The notes under the pieces were generated by a model. That model made no database searches, was not told the DNA's origin, and saw only the letters and a program-made list of their open reading frames with translations. The translations under genes and the position numbers were made by a program. This document shows positions 46,977-56,083 of a stretch of DNA of 64,000 nucleotides, in pieces; position 1 is the first letter of the stretch, and every line of letters starts with the position of its first letter. Origin of the DNA: Thalassospira povalilytica. Its GTDB lineage: Bacteria; Pseudomonadota; Alphaproteobacteria; Rhodospirillales; Thalassospiraceae. Where the stretch lies: positions 62,001 to 126,000 of the forward strand of contig NZ_PGTS01000008.1 of the NCBI RefSeq assembly GCF_002844235.1, written 5' to 3'.

Positions 46977-47258
46977 CTAATCCGGCCGGAATCGTTTCAA
47001 GGCAATGTCATCAGGCGACAAGGCAGCAATCGCACCAAGGCCCAATTCGCGTAGCACCGGATCGGCACGGTCGCGCCCCATCAGGCTAATATCAACCGAT
47101 GGCAGGGGCGGTAATGCCGTGTCGGGCAGGTGATGAAGCCCGGTATGTGGCGCCATACGGCGCGGCATGGCGAAAATGGCGTGGCCGACGGTGATGACGG
47201 TAACAATCATGGTGTTGGCATCACCGCTGTGACGGATGCGATGGGCAATACTCGCCAA
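46977..47258 (-). pseudogene. Truncated LysR regulator remnant (C-terminal part)
   Basis: An open frame of about 94 codons whose second half reads like the end of a LysR effector domain: HAIFAMPRRMAPHTGLHHLPD, then LPPLPSVDISLMGR and DPVLREL. No winged helix or first half of the domain is found upstream, where the DUF2269 gene starts its stop codon at 47280. The first residues (MASIAHRIRHSGDAN) have no recognisable start signal. This suggests a gene fragment left after deletion. A real small protein is the alternative. Confidence 0.4.
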
Positions 47259-47279
47259 ATGCCAGCATCTTGGCTCTGC

Positions 47280-47747
47280 CTAGCGGTAAATCATGAAATA
47301 CAGGGTTGCCAGCGGCAAGATAACGGCAATCAGCCCGATGATATTCCATAGTTTGCGGCATTTTTCATAGGCCGGTGGCATGGTTTGATCGCCCGCCTGT
47401 ACGGTCCGGCTGGCGATCTTTGACATGTAGATTTGCAAGGGGACCAACCCGGTCACCCACAGCATTGCGGCCATGCCAAACAGACTGATGCCGATTGTCA
47501 GATGGGGCGCATCCGAAATCGCAATTCCGGTCGCATGAAACAACCCGATCCCGCCAATGGTTATCAAGGCACCGCCCAATGCGGTAAAGGCCAGATCCGT
47601 CATATTCATCAGCCGACAGGCAAAGGCAATGATCACGGGATTGCCGGTTTTGTCGGCCTGTGTCTTCCACAGTGCCGATACAATGATGTTGCCAAGAAAC
47701 AGTACAACGCCAAGAACATGAATGAATTTAACGGTGAAATATTCCAT
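47280..47747 (-). CDS. DUF2269 family inner-membrane protein
   Basis: 155 residues with four hydrophobic segments: FIHVLGVVLFLGNIIVSALW at the N-terminus (carrying the conserved H and the GN of the family), LAFTALGGALITIGGIGLF, ISLFGMAAMLWVTGLVPLQ and IIGLIAVILPLATLYFMIY at the end. The function of DUF2269 is unknown. It lies 38 bases downstream of a TetR gene on the same strand and is probably co-transcribed with and controlled by it. Confidence 0.8.
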   Translation of the reverse strand: MEYFTVKFIHVLGVVLFLGNIIVSALWKTQADKTGNPVIIAFACRLMNMTDLAFTALGGALITIGGIGLFHATGIAISDAPHLTIGISLFGMAAMLWVTGLVPLQIYMSKIASRTVQAGDQTMPPAYEKCRKLWNIIGLIAVILPLATLYFMIYR

Positions 47748-47785
47748 CGGTTGATCCGGTTTGATGGCGGTTGAAAAAGGCGGGG

Positions 47786-48391
47786 TTACAGATCGCTTGG
47801 GGCGGTGAGGTCTTCTGCAAGAAGGCCAAGGACAAAATCGCCAAGTTCCTGATCGGCTGGAGGCACGATCATGCCGTCAATCACCAGCATGGCAATGCCA
47901 TGCGCACGGCTCCAAGCGGCAAGCGCACGGTTATAGGCCGTTGCGGCCTCGGTCAGGGTCATTTCGGCCTTGCGATCGACCGAGGTCACCGCGCGTTGCA
48001 ACACATCAAAGGCATTATCCGCGGCATCACGTAATTCGGGATACTGATCAAGTGGCGGGCGTTCGCGGCCAAAGATCAGTCGGAAATGTTGCGGGTTTTC
48101 CACGGCAAAGCCGACATAGGCCGCGCCAAGCTTCATGATGCGTTCTTCGTGATGCGCAACATTTGCCGCCACAGATTCAAGCTGTTCGGCAAAGCGTTCA
48201 AACGCGGCAATTGCAACTGCCGCCAAAATGCCATCCTTTCCGTCAAAATGACGATAGGGTGCGGCTTCTGATACACCGGTCATGCGGGCCAGACGGCGCA
48301 ATGACAGCCCGGTCGGGCCTTCTTCTGTCAGGATGGTTTCGGCTTTTTGCAAAAGAACATTACGGACGTCACCGTGATGGTATTTCCCCAT
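47786..48391 (-). CDS. TetR family transcriptional regulator
   Basis: 201 residues. The N-terminal MGKYHHGDVRNVLLQKAETILTEEGPTGLSLRRLARMTGVSEAAPYRHFDGKDGILAAVA is the TetR head of the group with the YHHGDLR start; a WHG-type C-terminal domain follows (IVPPADQELGDFVLGLL). The ATG at 48391 agrees with the family start, and an upstream extension would cover the palindromic operator at 48414-48432. It probably represses itself and the DUF2269 gene. Confidence 0.9.
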   Translation of the reverse strand: MGKYHHGDVRNVLLQKAETILTEEGPTGLSLRRLARMTGVSEAAPYRHFDGKDGILAAVAIAAFERFAEQLESVAANVAHHEERIMKLGAAYVGFAVENPQHFRLIFGRERPPLDQYPELRDAADNAFDVLQRAVTSVDRKAEMTLTEAATAYNRALAAWSRAHGIAMLVIDGMIVPPADQELGDFVLGLLAEDLTAPSDL

Positions 48392-48413
48392 TAGCTCGTA
48401 TCTCGATTTTCTT

Positions 48414-48432
48414 ATGTTAACTAAGTTAACAT
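48414..48432. promoter_or_regulatory. Operator palindrome of the TetR gene
   Basis: 19-base palindrome ATGTTAACTAAGTTAACAT, perfect around its central base, 22 bases upstream of the TetR start codon. It is the natural candidate for autoregulation. Confidence 0.7.
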
Positions 48433-48525
48433 TAATGGGTGGAGACCCGTATTTCAAGGAAAAATCGACCTTTGATCGGTAAAAAAGGTGCCGGATTTCC
48501 GGGTTTCCCAGATCGCTTCCAAAAC

Positions 48526-48553
48526 AAAAGCACCGTCCAAATCGGGACGGTGC
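48526..48553 (-). terminator. Intrinsic terminator of the RimB-like/Pro-Thr-rich gene
   Basis: Stem GCACCGTCC / GGACGGTGC (48530-48538 and 48545-48553). On the minus strand it is followed by TTTTGTTTT. It lies 30 bases after the stop of the 48583-49899 gene. Confidence 0.85.
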
Positions 48554-48582
48554 AGTTTATACAGGGATATGTCGCAGGAACG

Positions 48583-49899
48583 TCAGACGGGGTTGGGCGT
48601 TTGTTCCGTGCTGTCCGCCGTTGGGGCGGTTTTGGGGTCTGGGGATACATCGGAATTGGTGGATCCATCTTGTGATGTATCGGGGGTATCTGTTGCAGGT
48701 TGCGGGGTGACTTCCGGGGTGCTCGTTGTGTCCGGTGTTGTTGGTGTCTCCGTGCCGGTCGCGGGGACGGGTGCTGGGCTGGTTTGCGTGTTGTTGCTGT
48801 CGGCGCTGGTTGCTGTGTCGGCCGACCGGGGTTCCTGGCTTTGTTCGTTGGAGCCGGGTGTAGCGGGTGTGCTGGATGCACCGGACGCACCGGATGCATC
48901 AGGTGTACTGTCTGGCTGTGCTGCCGGGGGCTGCTGTGCTTCTGGTGTTGCTGCTGTATCTGGTGTCGGCGTTACGGGGGGTGACTGAGTATCGGGCGTG
49001 GTCGTCGCCGTCGTCGGGGACGCTGCCGTAGTCGAGGTCGGGGTTGCATCCGCTGTTGCGCCGGGCGTTACGGGTTGCTGCGGTGCGTCGGGGGCCGGTT
49101 GGGGCGTCGTCGTGCTGTCGGTGCTGTCGCTTGATGGAGTGGGTGCCGCAGGCGTTGCTGGTGTCGCCGGTGTGGTCGGCGCTGAACCGTCCTTGGCCGC
49201 AGGTGCAGGGCTTTCGACCGGTTTTTGCGGATTGAGATCGACTGACGGGGTTGCGACTTTCCTGTCTTTTTCGGTTCTGTCCGGACGGATCAGGAATTTG
49301 TCAGCCAGGGTGTCCTGTCCGATCAGCAGTGGCTGTTCAAGGCCGCTCATTTCCAACAGGCCGATTTCAACATCGCGCATGATGCCGCCAATTTTCATCC
49401 GGGTGTGAATGACCGGGGCGCGTACACTTGCGCTGTTGCTGCTGGTCTGGATGTCGCGATATCCGGCAACCGGAAGGGCAAGCTTCCAGACAATGGTACA
49501 GGATTTCAGATTGCTTTCAGGTGCAGGATTGCATTTGAGCGTCAGGCTGAAAGAAACGATTTCGCCGGCGTCCTTGTCCTGATCATCGCTGCTGTCGTTT
49601 GTCGTTGATGCATTGTCGCTAGATGCCGTGTCGCTACTATGGGCATCGTCACTGGCGCCTGATATGTGCATATCACTGACAAACAGACAGGTCTGCGGTG
49701 CCGCGCCAAGGACCATGCCGGGCATTCCGGCAATTCCCCATTCGGGCAGGTCCAATGCCTCGTCCGGATAGAGGATCGTGCGGCCACGCAGTTGTGCATC
49801 ATCACCAAGGGATCCGCTCTTGGCGGGCTTGTTGTTGGATGCAGCAAGTGAGATCAGGGTTTTGAGCAATACTGGGTTCATGCCATCAAGACGTGGCAT
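48583..49899 (-). CDS. Divergent RimB/retropepsin-fold protein with lost active site and Pro/Thr/Ala-rich tail
   Basis: 438 residues with no signal peptide seen. Residues 1-210 align by eye with the RimB-like family: LPEWGIAGM where RimB has LPDLDVPLI, YRDIQTSSNS for LREIRSSNGN, APVIHTRMKIGGIMRDVEI for the HIVVG region, and PLLIGQDTLADKFLIRP for PMLLGRTAMKAGRFLVQP. The catalytic DTGA becomes LGAA (about 64-67), so protease activity is unlikely. An acidic Ser/Asp stretch (82-112) interrupts the domain. Residues 221-438 are almost only Pro, Thr, Ala, Ser, Asp and Gln, probably disordered. The start is ATG 49899 or the TTG before it. Convergent neighbours: none obvious; it is downstream of aroC. 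Confidence 0.65.
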   Translation of the reverse strand: MPRLDGMNPVLLKTLISLAASNNKPAKSGSLGDDAQLRGRTILYPDEALDLPEWGIAGMPGMVLGAAPQTCLFVSDMHISGASDDAHSSDTASSDNASTTNDSSDDQDKDAGEIVSFSLTLKCNPAPESNLKSCTIVWKLALPVAGYRDIQTSSNSASVRAPVIHTRMKIGGIMRDVEIGLLEMSGLEQPLLIGQDTLADKFLIRPDRTEKDRKVATPSVDLNPQKPVESPAPAAKDGSAPTTPATPATPAAPTPSSDSTDSTTTPQPAPDAPQQPVTPGATADATPTSTTAASPTTATTTPDTQSPPVTPTPDTAATPEAQQPPAAQPDSTPDASGASGASSTPATPGSNEQSQEPRSADTATSADSNNTQTSPAPVPATGTETPTTPDTTSTPEVTPQPATDTPDTSQDGSTNSDVSPDPKTAPTADSTEQTPNPV

Positions 49900-49942
49900 C
49901 AACCTGGTTGTGACAGGAAACCTTGGGCAAAGACCCTAATTA

Positions 49943-51046
49943 TCAGCTTGGGAAATGTTTGTTGGTGTTCCAGCCTTCGCATTGCGCGCGATGGCGCAGA
50001 AGGTGATCGGCAAGCACGATGGCGGCCATGGCTTCGCCAACCGGAACGCCGCGAATACCAACACACGGGTCATGGCGGCCCTTGGTGACGACATCGACTT
50101 CCTTGCCATAGATATCGATGCTTTTGCGCGGGGTCAGGATCGAGCTGGTCGGTTTGACCGCAAAACGCACCACAATGTCCTGCCCGGATGAGATCCCGCC
50201 CAGAATGCCGCCTGCATGGTTGGAGCCGAAAACCGGTTTGCCATCATTGCCAAGGCGCATTTCATCGGCATTTTCAATGCCGGTCAGTTCCGCAGCTTCA
50301 AAACCGTTGCCGATTTCGACACCCTTGACCGCATTGATCGTCATCATCGCCTTGGCCAGATCGGCATCAAGTTTGTCATAAACCGGATCCCCAAGCCCGA
50401 CCGGAACGCCGGAACAAACGACTTCAATCACCGCGCCAACCGATGATCCGTCCTTGCGCAGACCATCAAGATATTCTTCGAATACCGGCACCGCTTCGGG
50501 ATCGGGACAGAAGAACGGGTTGTTATCAACTTCGTTCCAGTTCCAGTTGTCGCGATTGATTTCCTTGGTACCCATTTTGACCAGTGCAGCGCGGATCTGG
50601 ATATCATCGCCAAGTACCTTGCGCGCAATCGCACCGGCAGCAACACGCATCGCCGTTTCGCGGGCCGAAGAACGGCCGCCGCCACGATAATCACGCGTGC
50701 CGTATTTTTCCCAATAGGTGTAATCGGCATGGCCCGGGCGGAACTGGTTTTTGATTTCGCCGTAATCCTTGGAGCGCTGATCAACGTTTTCAATCAGAAG
50801 CCCGATCGGGGTTCCAGTGGTTTTGCCTTCGAACACACCCGAAAGGATTTTGACCTGATCAGGTTCGCGACGCTGGGTGGTAAAGCGCGACTGACCGGGT
50901 TTGCGTTTTTCAAGGAATTCCTGAATGTCGGCTTCGGAAAGTTCCAGAAGGGGGGGCACACCATCAACGACACAGCCAATTGCCGGGCCGTGGCTTTCGC
51001 CAAAGGTGGTGAACCGAAAAAGAGTTCCAAAACTGTTGCCAGCCAT
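49943..51046 (-). CDS. aroC: Chorismate synthase
   Basis: 367 residues. Last step of the shikimate pathway: EPSP to chorismate, needing reduced FMN. The signature segments are complete: [47 protein letters not shown] with catalytic His/Arg, and the C-terminal [21 protein letters not shown] at 51046 ([20 protein letters not shown]) matches the family start. Upstream lies a hairpin and then fabI on the same strand. Confidence 0.97.
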   Translation of the reverse strand: MAGNSFGTLFRFTTFGESHGPAIGCVVDGVPPLLELSEADIQEFLEKRKPGQSRFTTQRREPDQVKILSGVFEGKTTGTPIGLLIENVDQRSKDYGEIKNQFRPGHADYTYWEKYGTRDYRGGGRSSARETAMRVAAGAIARKVLGDDIQIRAALVKMGTKEINRDNWNWNEVDNNPFFCPDPEAVPVFEEYLDGLRKDGSSVGAVIEVVCSGVPVGLGDPVYDKLDADLAKAMMTINAVKGVEIGNGFEAAELTGIENADEMRLGNDGKPVFGSNHAGGILGGISSGQDIVVRFAVKPTSSILTPRKSIDIYGKEVDVVTKGRHDPCVGIRGVPVGEAMAAIVLADHLLRHRAQCEGWNTNKHFPS

Positions 51047-51081
51047 ATCCGAATTCCAGAATGCAAGGGTCAGAGACAAAT

Positions 51082-51118
51082 CGGGCCGCCCGATCTTTAA
51101 AGGATTTTGGGCGGCCCG
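51082..51118 (-). terminator. Hairpin between fabI and aroC
   Basis: Perfect 10-base stem CGGGCCGCCC / GGGCGGCCCG with a 17-base loop. On the minus strand only ATTTGT follows, so it may be a weak or factor-assisted terminator, or an mRNA processing structure. Confidence 0.5.
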
Positions 51119-51138
51119 GAAATAAGCGTTTTTGCTGA

Positions 51139-51969
51139 TCAGCCTTTAACAACCGAGATGTCAGGCGCATCAACCTGTTTCATGCCGACCGTGTGATAAC
51201 CACAATCGACATGATGGGTTTCGCCGGTAACACCGGTCGACAGATCAGACAGGAAGTACAGGCCGGACCCGCCAACATCATCAAGGGTGACGTTGCGACG
51301 CATCGGCGAATTGTATTCATTCCATTTCAGGATATAGCGGAAATCGCCAATACCCGAAGCCGCAAGGGTCTTCATCGGGCCGGCCGAAATCGCATTCACA
51401 CGAATGCCATCCGGACCAAGGTCATTGGCAAGATATTTTACGCTGGCTTCAAGGGCCGCCTTGGCAACGCCCATGACGTTGTAATGCGGCATGACTTTTT
51501 CTGCCCCGTAATAGGACAGGGTCAGAAGCGACCCACCCGCAGACATCAGTTTTTCGGCACGCTGGGCAACAGCAGTGAACGAATAAACCGAGATATTCAT
51601 CGACATGGCGAAGTTTTCAGGCGAGGTGTCGACATAGCGACCACGCAATTCGTTCTTGTCGGAATAGCCGATGGCGTGGACGACGAAGTCCAGCTTGCCC
51701 CATTTTTCCTTGAGCGTGTCAAAAACAGCGTCAATGCTGGCCGCGTCCGACACGTCACATGGCAAGACGATGTCGCTGCCGACAGATTCAGCAAGCGGAC
51801 GAACACGTTTTTCGAGGGCCTCACCCTGGAAGGTAAAAGCAATTTCGGCACCGGCGGCGGCGGCGGCACGTGCAATGCCCCAAGCGATGGATTTATCGTT
51901 GGCGACGCCCATAATCAGGCCACGCTTACCGGCCATCAGGCCCGAAATGTTTTCGGTGGACAGGCTCAT
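51139..51969 (-). CDS. fabI: Enoyl-[acyl-carrier-protein] reductase (NADH)
   Basis: 276 residues. Final reduction of fatty acid elongation. FabI-type SDR with the shifted active site: [19 protein letters not shown] (nucleotide binding), [15 protein letters not shown], and [27 protein letters not shown] with the Tyr-x6-Lys pair. ATG at 51969 has a GAGAGGAAAA ribosome site. It precedes aroC on the same strand. Confidence 0.96.
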   Translation of the reverse strand: MSLSTENISGLMAGKRGLIMGVANDKSIAWGIARAAAAAGAEIAFTFQGEALEKRVRPLAESVGSDIVLPCDVSDAASIDAVFDTLKEKWGKLDFVVHAIGYSDKNELRGRYVDTSPENFAMSMNISVYSFTAVAQRAEKLMSAGGSLLTLSYYGAEKVMPHYNVMGVAKAALEASVKYLANDLGPDGIRVNAISAGPMKTLAASGIGDFRYILKWNEYNSPMRRNVTLDDVGGSGLYFLSDLSTGVTGETHHVDCGYHTVGMKQVDAPDISVVKG

Positions 51970-52150
51970 TTTTCCTCTCGTTCCCACGATCTCTCTCTGG
52001 CAGGTGGAGGCATTCAATCAAAGCCGCGACCGGCACAGGAGGCATTAGACATTCGGCGCATCCTACACAAAGCTGGCTCAAGGTCAATCTGGCCTGTCCT
52101 AACGTGTGCGGGCACGCTATCTTGTTGATCACGTGCAGTATAACCGGAAA

Positions 52151-53530
52151 ATGCGTAGGGATAAGCGTTTAATGGTCGAAATTCAGAAAATGATCGCGGA
52201 TCGGACCGCATTCTGGCGCTATGCCGCCATGCGTTTTGTCCATGACAAATCGGTGCAGCGCGCAGCGGGCCTGTCTTACACGACGCTTCTGGCAATGGTT
52301 CCGTTTCTTGCCGTGGCGCTGACGGTTCTTTCGGCATTTCCGGTTTTTGATCAGTTCAAAGATCAGATCATGGACGTTGTTCTGAATAACTTTCTGCCTG
52401 AAACCGGCGAACAGGTCAGCGGGTATCTGGGAAGTTTCCTTCAGAATACCGGTCAGATGACCGCTGTTGGCACCATTGTGCTTGGCCTGACGGCAGTGAT
52501 GTTGCTGGGCGCGATCGAAGGGGCGATGAATGACGTCTTCCGCGTGACCAGCCCGCGCAAATTGCTGTCGCGACTTGTGGTTTTCTGGACCTTGTTGACG
52601 GTCGGGCCGATGCTTTTGGGGCTTAGCCTGTCACTGGCGTCCTATATCTTTGCCATGCGCCATCTGGTCGGTGGCGAGGCACTGGGCCAGCAGATCGGAC
52701 AACTGACCTTTATTGCGCCGTTCTTTTTGTCGGCAGCGGCCTTTTCATTGCTGTTTATCGGCATGCCAAACCGTTCTGTGGAAATCCGCGACGGGGCTGT
52801 CGGGGGCATGGTTGCCGCCTTGCTGTTCGAGGCCCTTAAAAAGGGGTTCGGTTTTTACGTCACCAACTTTCCGACCTATCAGACGATTTACGGGGCGGTG
52901 GCGGTGGTGCCCATTTTCCTGTTGTGGATGTATCTGACATGGATCGTCATTTTGCTCGGCGCACAGGTGGCCGCCGCACAATCGGAATGGCGTGCAGCAC
53001 GCGCAGCCGGACTGATCCCCGATCCGCGCGGGGCGGTGCCGGGACATATGGAACGGATCATTGCGGTCTTGCGTGTGCTGGAATATCTGCAACACCGTTT
53101 TCACGAAGCCGGGAAACCGCCGACCTATCGTCGCATGATGCGCGAATTGAAGCTTGGCGGGCGTGACCTTAACTGGGCGCTGGCCGCCCTGCGACGTGAA
53201 AAGCTGATTGACCGATCAGAAAGCCATCGCTGGCTGTTATCCGGGGATTTGTCGCGGATCAGCCTGATGCAATTGATGACGCGGCTTGGGCTGTTTCTTG
53301 ATTATGACCGGTTGTTGCTGGTGCAGACCGATGGCGGCTGGCCGGTGGTGATGCGCGAACGGCTGGTCGAGTTGGAAAAGAAACGCCAGTCTGTTCTTGA
53401 TATCAGTGTTGGTGAGTTGCTCGATACTCCGCGACCCGAAGACAAGGTTCCCGAACCGGTCGAAGCCGACCCGCATCAACAAAAGTCCCGCGAAATCGAT
53501 CAAAAGGACATGACCGATACCATCGGCTGA
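52151..53530 (+). CDS. YihY/BrkB family inner-membrane protein with C-terminal winged-helix-like domain
   Basis: 459 residues. Residues about 30-290 form the YihY domain with six hydrophobic segments (AAGLSYTTLLAMVPFLAVALTVLSAF, and FPTYQTIYGAVAVVPIFLLWMYLTWIVILLGA with the diagnostic FxxYxxIYGAxA). The function of the family is unresolved; the old ribonuclease BN label is incorrect. A C-terminal cytosolic part (PPTYRRMMRELKLGGRDLNWALAALRREKLIDRSE) resembles a winged helix. The start is uncertain: ATG 52151 is used, with 52172 an alternative near AGGGA. Divergent from fabI. Confidence 0.85.
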   Translation: MRRDKRLMVEIQKMIADRTAFWRYAAMRFVHDKSVQRAAGLSYTTLLAMVPFLAVALTVLSAFPVFDQFKDQIMDVVLNNFLPETGEQVSGYLGSFLQNTGQMTAVGTIVLGLTAVMLLGAIEGAMNDVFRVTSPRKLLSRLVVFWTLLTVGPMLLGLSLSLASYIFAMRHLVGGEALGQQIGQLTFIAPFFLSAAAFSLLFIGMPNRSVEIRDGAVGGMVAALLFEALKKGFGFYVTNFPTYQTIYGAVAVVPIFLLWMYLTWIVILLGAQVAAAQSEWRAARAAGLIPDPRGAVPGHMERIIAVLRVLEYLQHRFHEAGKPPTYRRMMRELKLGGRDLNWALAALRREKLIDRSESHRWLLSGDLSRISLMQLMTRLGLFLDYDRLLLVQTDGGWPVVMRERLVELEKKRQSVLDISVGELLDTPRPEDKVPEPVEADPHQQKSREIDQKDMTDTIG

Positions 53531-53561
53531 TCTGGGCATCGCCCGGATTTGGGCGTTGGCC

Positions 53562-54359
53562 TTAGAAAATGGTTTTGCGGGTAACTGTGCCTGACGGTGC
53601 GGGGCCTGTATCCGCGATATCCGCAATCCTGGAATTTTGTTGATCGGAAAGCAGAATATTCAAACCGGTTCGGGTATTGCCGTGCAGGATTTTATCCATG
53701 ATGGCGGGGCACAGGGCATTGATCTGTGCCAACAGCCGTTCGGGCCAACCGATGCGCAGGTCGATCCGGTTGCGTTCAATGGCGTTGGCGATCCGGATTG
53801 CGACATCACGCGGGCGATCTTCGGATGTTGCGGTTTGCCGATGAAGCAGTCCAAGTTTCGCACTATTCATGCCTGTGTGAGTAGCGCGCGGTGCGATATG
53901 GCATACCGCGATACCATTGGCGGCAACTTCGCGGCGCAAGGCATCACTAAATCCCTTAAGCCCGGCCTTGGCTGCGACATATCCGCTTTGATGTGCCGGG
54001 GCGATAAGGCCGGCCATTGATCCGATATTGACGATCTGACCATGGCCGCGATTGCGCATGGCGGGCAAGACCGCCTGACACAAGCGCATCGGCACCAGCA
54101 GATCCAGTGTCAGCAACGCGTCGTAATTCTGATGTTCGGCAAGATCAAACGCATTGATCGCTGCCAAATTGACAAGAATATCCGGGGTGTTTTCGCGCAG
54201 TGACTTACAAACCGTATCGATCTGTTCCATCAGATCACCCTGTTCGGCATGGTCATGGGTCGTAACAATTGCCCCACGTGATCGCAGAACCGCAGAAAGC
54301 GGACGACCAATACCGCCGGTTGCCCCGGTCAGAAAGACGTGTTTGCCATCAACCCGCAT
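53562..54359 (-). CDS. Short-chain dehydrogenase/reductase
   Basis: 265 residues. Classical SDR: KHVFLTGATGGIGRPLSAVL (TGxxxGxG), VNLAAINA, IVNIGSMAGL with Ser, GYVAAKAGLKGF (YxxxK). The second half departs from usual patterns (RATHTGMNSAKLGLLHRQT), close to the DltE/YciK-like group that lacks a strict C-terminal loop. The substrate is unknown. It is convergent with the YihY gene and stands alone. Confidence 0.85.
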   Translation of the reverse strand: MRVDGKHVFLTGATGGIGRPLSAVLRSRGAIVTTHDHAEQGDLMEQIDTVCKSLRENTPDILVNLAAINAFDLAEHQNYDALLTLDLLVPMRLCQAVLPAMRNRGHGQIVNIGSMAGLIAPAHQSGYVAAKAGLKGFSDALRREVAANGIAVCHIAPRATHTGMNSAKLGLLHRQTATSEDRPRDVAIRIANAIERNRIDLRIGWPERLLAQINALCPAIMDKILHGNTRTGLNILLSDQQNSRIADIADTGPAPSGTVTRKTIF

Positions 54360-54543
54360 GGCGATGCCCGATCGGTCGCGCCAGAGTCATAGACAAGGGA
54401 ATAAACAGATGGGCAAAATCGTTCACGGTGGCTCCGCACAGGTTGCGTTGGATGCTTTTGCATTGGATGGTTCAGCGTACGGACACATTTTGTCCGATCG
54501 AGCTGACAGCAACCTGAAGGCAAACCAACCGTGACGATTATGG

Positions 54544-55917
54544 TTACGCGTCCTGCGACGCGCCATCGGGTTTTGGCGTTTGCGGCGGGGATTGCGGGGA
54601 ACTCATTTCGATTTTGATCGGGGCGTCGCCGCTGCGCAAATGCAGGTCGCGTTGCGGGAACGGGATTTCGATATCGTGTTCCTTGAAGGCATCCCAGACA
54701 TTCAGCAGGATTTCACTGATGATGTTGCCCCGGCCATTTTGCGGATCATCGATCCAGAACCGGATTTCCAGATCAACCGAATTATCGCCAAACCCGCGCA
54801 AAAGGGTGTTGGGCCCCGGGTTTTCCAGAACGCGTTGGCACTTCGCGGCGGCTTCGTTGCACAGCTTGATCGCGAAATGCGGATCGCAGTTATAGGAAAT
54901 GCCAACCGGGATTTTCAGACGCAGTTTGACGTCGGAATGGCTCCAGTTTTCGACCTGGGTGGTGATCAGGTCTTCGTTCGGGATCAGGAATTCGGTGCCG
55001 TCACGGGTGTGAACAGCGGTGTATCTGGCACCCAGCGACTGGATCCAGCCAAAAGTTTCGCCAATCGCAATGACATCGCCGGGTTTGATCGACCGGTCCA
55101 GAAGCAGGATCACACCACTGATCAGGTTGGCAACAATCCGTTGCAGACCAAGCCCGATCCCGACACCAACCGCACCGCCAAACACGGCAAGTGCGGTTAA
55201 ATCGACCCCGATGGTCGACAACGCAAACAAGACCGCAACCGAAAGCAAAACAAGTTTCAGAAGCTTTGCCATCAGGACCTGAACCGACGGGGTCAGGCGG
55301 TGGACTTTCTGAATGCGCTGTTCAAACAGGCGTGATGCAAATGAAGCAACCCAAAGCAATACCGCAAGTGACAGCACAGCCTTGATAATTCCGTAAACCG
55401 ATACCCGGAATTCGCCGACCTGCATGGCCAGCCCGTCAAGGATTTCAATTGTCGGATCCAGCCATCCGACAATGTTCAATGCCGCCAGCCCCCAGGCAAC
55501 CGCGGCAATGGTGCGCGACCATACCGGATCATTGACAATGGCAGCAGCCAGTCGAATGACGATCCAGGCATTCAGCAGGCTTGCAATCAGTCGAATGACA
55601 TTGTGACGATATCCCGCCTGAACCGCGATGGCATCAAGCAGCCAGACAAACACCACCAGCAACAAGGGAAAGGCCAGATCGGGCAGAACATTGGCGAACC
55701 GCCGAAAGCCGGCATATTGCAAAAACGGTTTCCATTTTTGCAGCCGCGCCAACAGTTTTTCCAGACGCGAACGCAACAGCAATGCCGGAATGATCACCGC
55801 GACGCAGGCGACAATCTGTATCAGGATCGGGATCAGCAACACATTGGCCGAAAGCCAGTTGATTGCCTGTTCAAGCCACTTTGCGTATTGGTCCGGATTG
55901 GTGAATTGTTCCATCAT
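54544..55917 (-). CDS. Mechanosensitive ion channel (MscS family)
   Basis: 457 residues. Several N-terminal membrane helices (from LLIPILIQIVACVAVIIPALL on) are followed by the MscS pore helix region FGGAVGVGIGLGLQRIVANLISGVILLLDRSIKPGDVIAIG and a soluble beta domain (IQSLGARYTAVHTRDGTEFLIPNEDLITTQVENWS). The large membrane domain places it in the MscM/YnaI-like group. Opens under membrane tension to release solutes. The C-terminus is Pro/Gln-rich. Start 55917 or 55914. Confidence 0.93.
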   Translation of the reverse strand: MMEQFTNPDQYAKWLEQAINWLSANVLLIPILIQIVACVAVIIPALLLRSRLEKLLARLQKWKPFLQYAGFRRFANVLPDLAFPLLLVVFVWLLDAIAVQAGYRHNVIRLIASLLNAWIVIRLAAAIVNDPVWSRTIAAVAWGLAALNIVGWLDPTIEILDGLAMQVGEFRVSVYGIIKAVLSLAVLLWVASFASRLFEQRIQKVHRLTPSVQVLMAKLLKLVLLSVAVLFALSTIGVDLTALAVFGGAVGVGIGLGLQRIVANLISGVILLLDRSIKPGDVIAIGETFGWIQSLGARYTAVHTRDGTEFLIPNEDLITTQVENWSHSDVKLRLKIPVGISYNCDPHFAIKLCNEAAAKCQRVLENPGPNTLLRGFGDNSVDLEIRFWIDDPQNGRGNIISEILLNVWDAFKEHDIEIPFPQRDLHLRSGDAPIKIEMSSPQSPPQTPKPDGASQDA

Positions 55918-56047
55918 GCCCTGATTGCTGTTTGGTCTTTTGCCAACTGAATGGGGATCCAAAATCCTTTGATTCCATATGGTAACACGAAACCATATTT
56001 ACAGTCAGATGATTGCGGTCCAGGGTCGGCGGCTGGACAGGAACAAG

Positions 56048-56071
56048 AAAAAAGCCGGCAAATGCCGGCTT
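56048..56071 (-). terminator. Intrinsic terminator of the DnaJ-like gene
   Basis: Stem AAGCCGGCA / TGCCGGCTT (56052-56060 and 56063-56071) with a two-base loop; followed by a T-run on the minus strand. It lies 12 bases after the stop codon. Confidence 0.85.
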
Positions 56072-56083
56072 TTGAAATGATGT

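Noticed and set aside
48583-49300. Apparent repeat array in the Pro/Thr/Ala-coding region
   Set aside because: The repetition is low-complexity codon use (Thr, Pro, Ala, Ser) without a constant unit or spacing, so it is neither CRISPR nor a defined tandem repeat.
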